Assembly: GCA_038213835.1 (NCBI GenBank)
Contig: JBBQSN010000182.1
Coordinates: 1 to 6,138 of the forward strand
DNA: 6,138 nucleotides
Reading direction: 5' to 3'
From: JBBQSN01 sp038213835
Lineage (GTDB): Bacteria; Actinomycetota; Actinomycetes; Actinomycetales; CAWJMD01
Shown here in pieces: positions 5,885 through 6,138 of the stretch. The notes beneath the pieces are model-generated. The model ran no database searches. It was not told the DNA's origin and saw nothing but the letters and a program-made list of their open reading frames with translations. A program made the position numbers and the translations under genes. How positions within the stretch are numbered: position 1 is the first letter of the stretch; every line of letters starts with the position of its first letter.

Positions 5885-6138
5885 CGCCCCCGGCTCCCCC
5901 AGCCGCCCGTCCGGGCGGCTGCGGCGACCTCGTCGGCGACTGCTTCGATGTCCGTGCCCACGAGCCCGACGGTCACCCGGACGTGCCCCTGCTCGCTCGG
6001 CAGCACGGTGAACGGCGTGCCGGGGGCGACGCCGATCCCCTGCGAGGCCAGCCGCACCAGCGCGGCGGCCTCGTCGCGGACCGGCACCCAGAGGTTGAGA
6101 CCGTCCTCGCCGCCGACCACCACGTCGCGCGCCGCCAG
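5881..6138 (-). CDS. MocR-type (GntR-aminotransferase fusion) transcriptional regulator, C-terminal fragment
   Basis: The last 85 residues of a protein whose start lies beyond the right edge; the frame is open from base 6138. The sequence GGEDGLNLWVPV, followed by a helix, then GIGVAPGTPF and HVRVTVGLV, is the C-terminal subdomain of the fold-type I aminotransferase domain found in MocR regulators. These carry an N-terminal winged-helix DNA-binding domain and bind PLP to sense amino acids, amines or vitamin B6. Neither the DNA-binding part nor the PLP lysine falls in the window, so a plain aminotransferase is the alternative, though the GLNLWVPV and APGTPF wording favours MocR. Its TGA overlaps the ATG of the PuuB-like gene (ATGA), indicating a coupled operon. 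It probably regulates this amine-oxidation unit, which is inference. Confidence 0.75.
   Translation of the reverse strand: MAARDVVVGGEDGLNLWVPVRDEAAALVRLASQGIGVAPGTPFTVLPSEQGHVRVTVGLVGTDIEAVADEVAAAARTGGWGSRGR
5894..5900 (-). promoter_or_regulatory. Shine-Dalgarno site of the PuuB-like oxidoreductase
   Basis: The - strand reads GGGGGAG, with GGAG ending 9 nt before the ATG at 5884. It lies within the last codons of the regulator gene and touches the base of the hairpin at 5900-5921, so its accessibility may depend on that structure. Confidence 0.45.
5900..5921. repeat. Perfect inverted repeat (10-bp stem, 2-nt loop)
   Basis: CAGCCGCCCG and CGGGCGGCTG are exact reverse complements separated by TC. 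The stem is nearly all G/C. It lies within the 3' end of the regulator gene, 15 nt before the oxidoreductase start on the - strand mRNA and abutting its Shine-Dalgarno site. No U-run follows on either strand, so it is not a standard intrinsic terminator. It could slow ribosomes or RNA polymerase, or it may simply reflect alanine/arginine/glycine codons in GC-rich DNA. Confidence 0.6.

Noticed and set aside
5900..5921. Intrinsic terminator at the hairpin
   Set aside because: No T-tract follows on either strand, and the structure lies inside coding sequence just before a translationally coupled gene.

Overview
The window is very GC-rich, with G/C-dominated third codon positions and almost no intergenic space. 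That points to a high-GC actinobacterium, possibly of the Nocardioides type. The lineage is an inference from composition and protein style, not something the sequence proves. No RNA genes, insertion sequences, CRISPR arrays or attachment sites were seen, and no gap between genes exceeds 20 bases.

Left block (1-4407, + strand) is a tightly packed run of five genes that looks like one operon entering from the left edge. In order they are: a geranylgeranyl-reductase-family flavoprotein whose start lies before the window; a type III polyketide synthase with an intact Cys-His-Asn triad; a small membrane methyltransferase of the isoprenylcysteine carboxyl methyltransferase (ICMT) family; a second flavoprotein of the same broad family as the first; and a type I isopentenyl-diphosphate isomerase (idi). 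Every junction is either a stop/start overlap (GTGA, 8 nt, ATGA) or a 10-nt gap holding a Shine-Dalgarno site. The PKS, methyltransferase and flavoprotein trio matches the layout of the Streptomyces griseus srsABC phenolic-lipid genes. The added reductase and idi suggest an isoprenoid branch. The best reading is a small biosynthetic cluster for a methylated and oxidised polyketide lipid, or a prenylated polyketide (meroterpenoid) quinone or pyrone. The product cannot be named from the sequence.

Right block (4427-6138, - strand) converges on the first with 19 bases between stop codons. It contains a PuuB/DAO-type FAD amine oxidoreductase. Upstream of it is the C-terminal end of a MocR-type (GntR-aminotransferase) regulator that runs off the right edge. 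Their stop and start overlap as ATGA, so they are probably co-translated. This looks like an amine or amino-acid catabolism unit unrelated to the left operon. A perfect 10-bp hairpin sits directly before the oxidoreductase's Shine-Dalgarno site. At the convergent junction the - strand carries an 11-codon ORF, followed in another frame by residues resembling an aldehyde dehydrogenase N-terminus, which may be the scar of a lost downstream gene.
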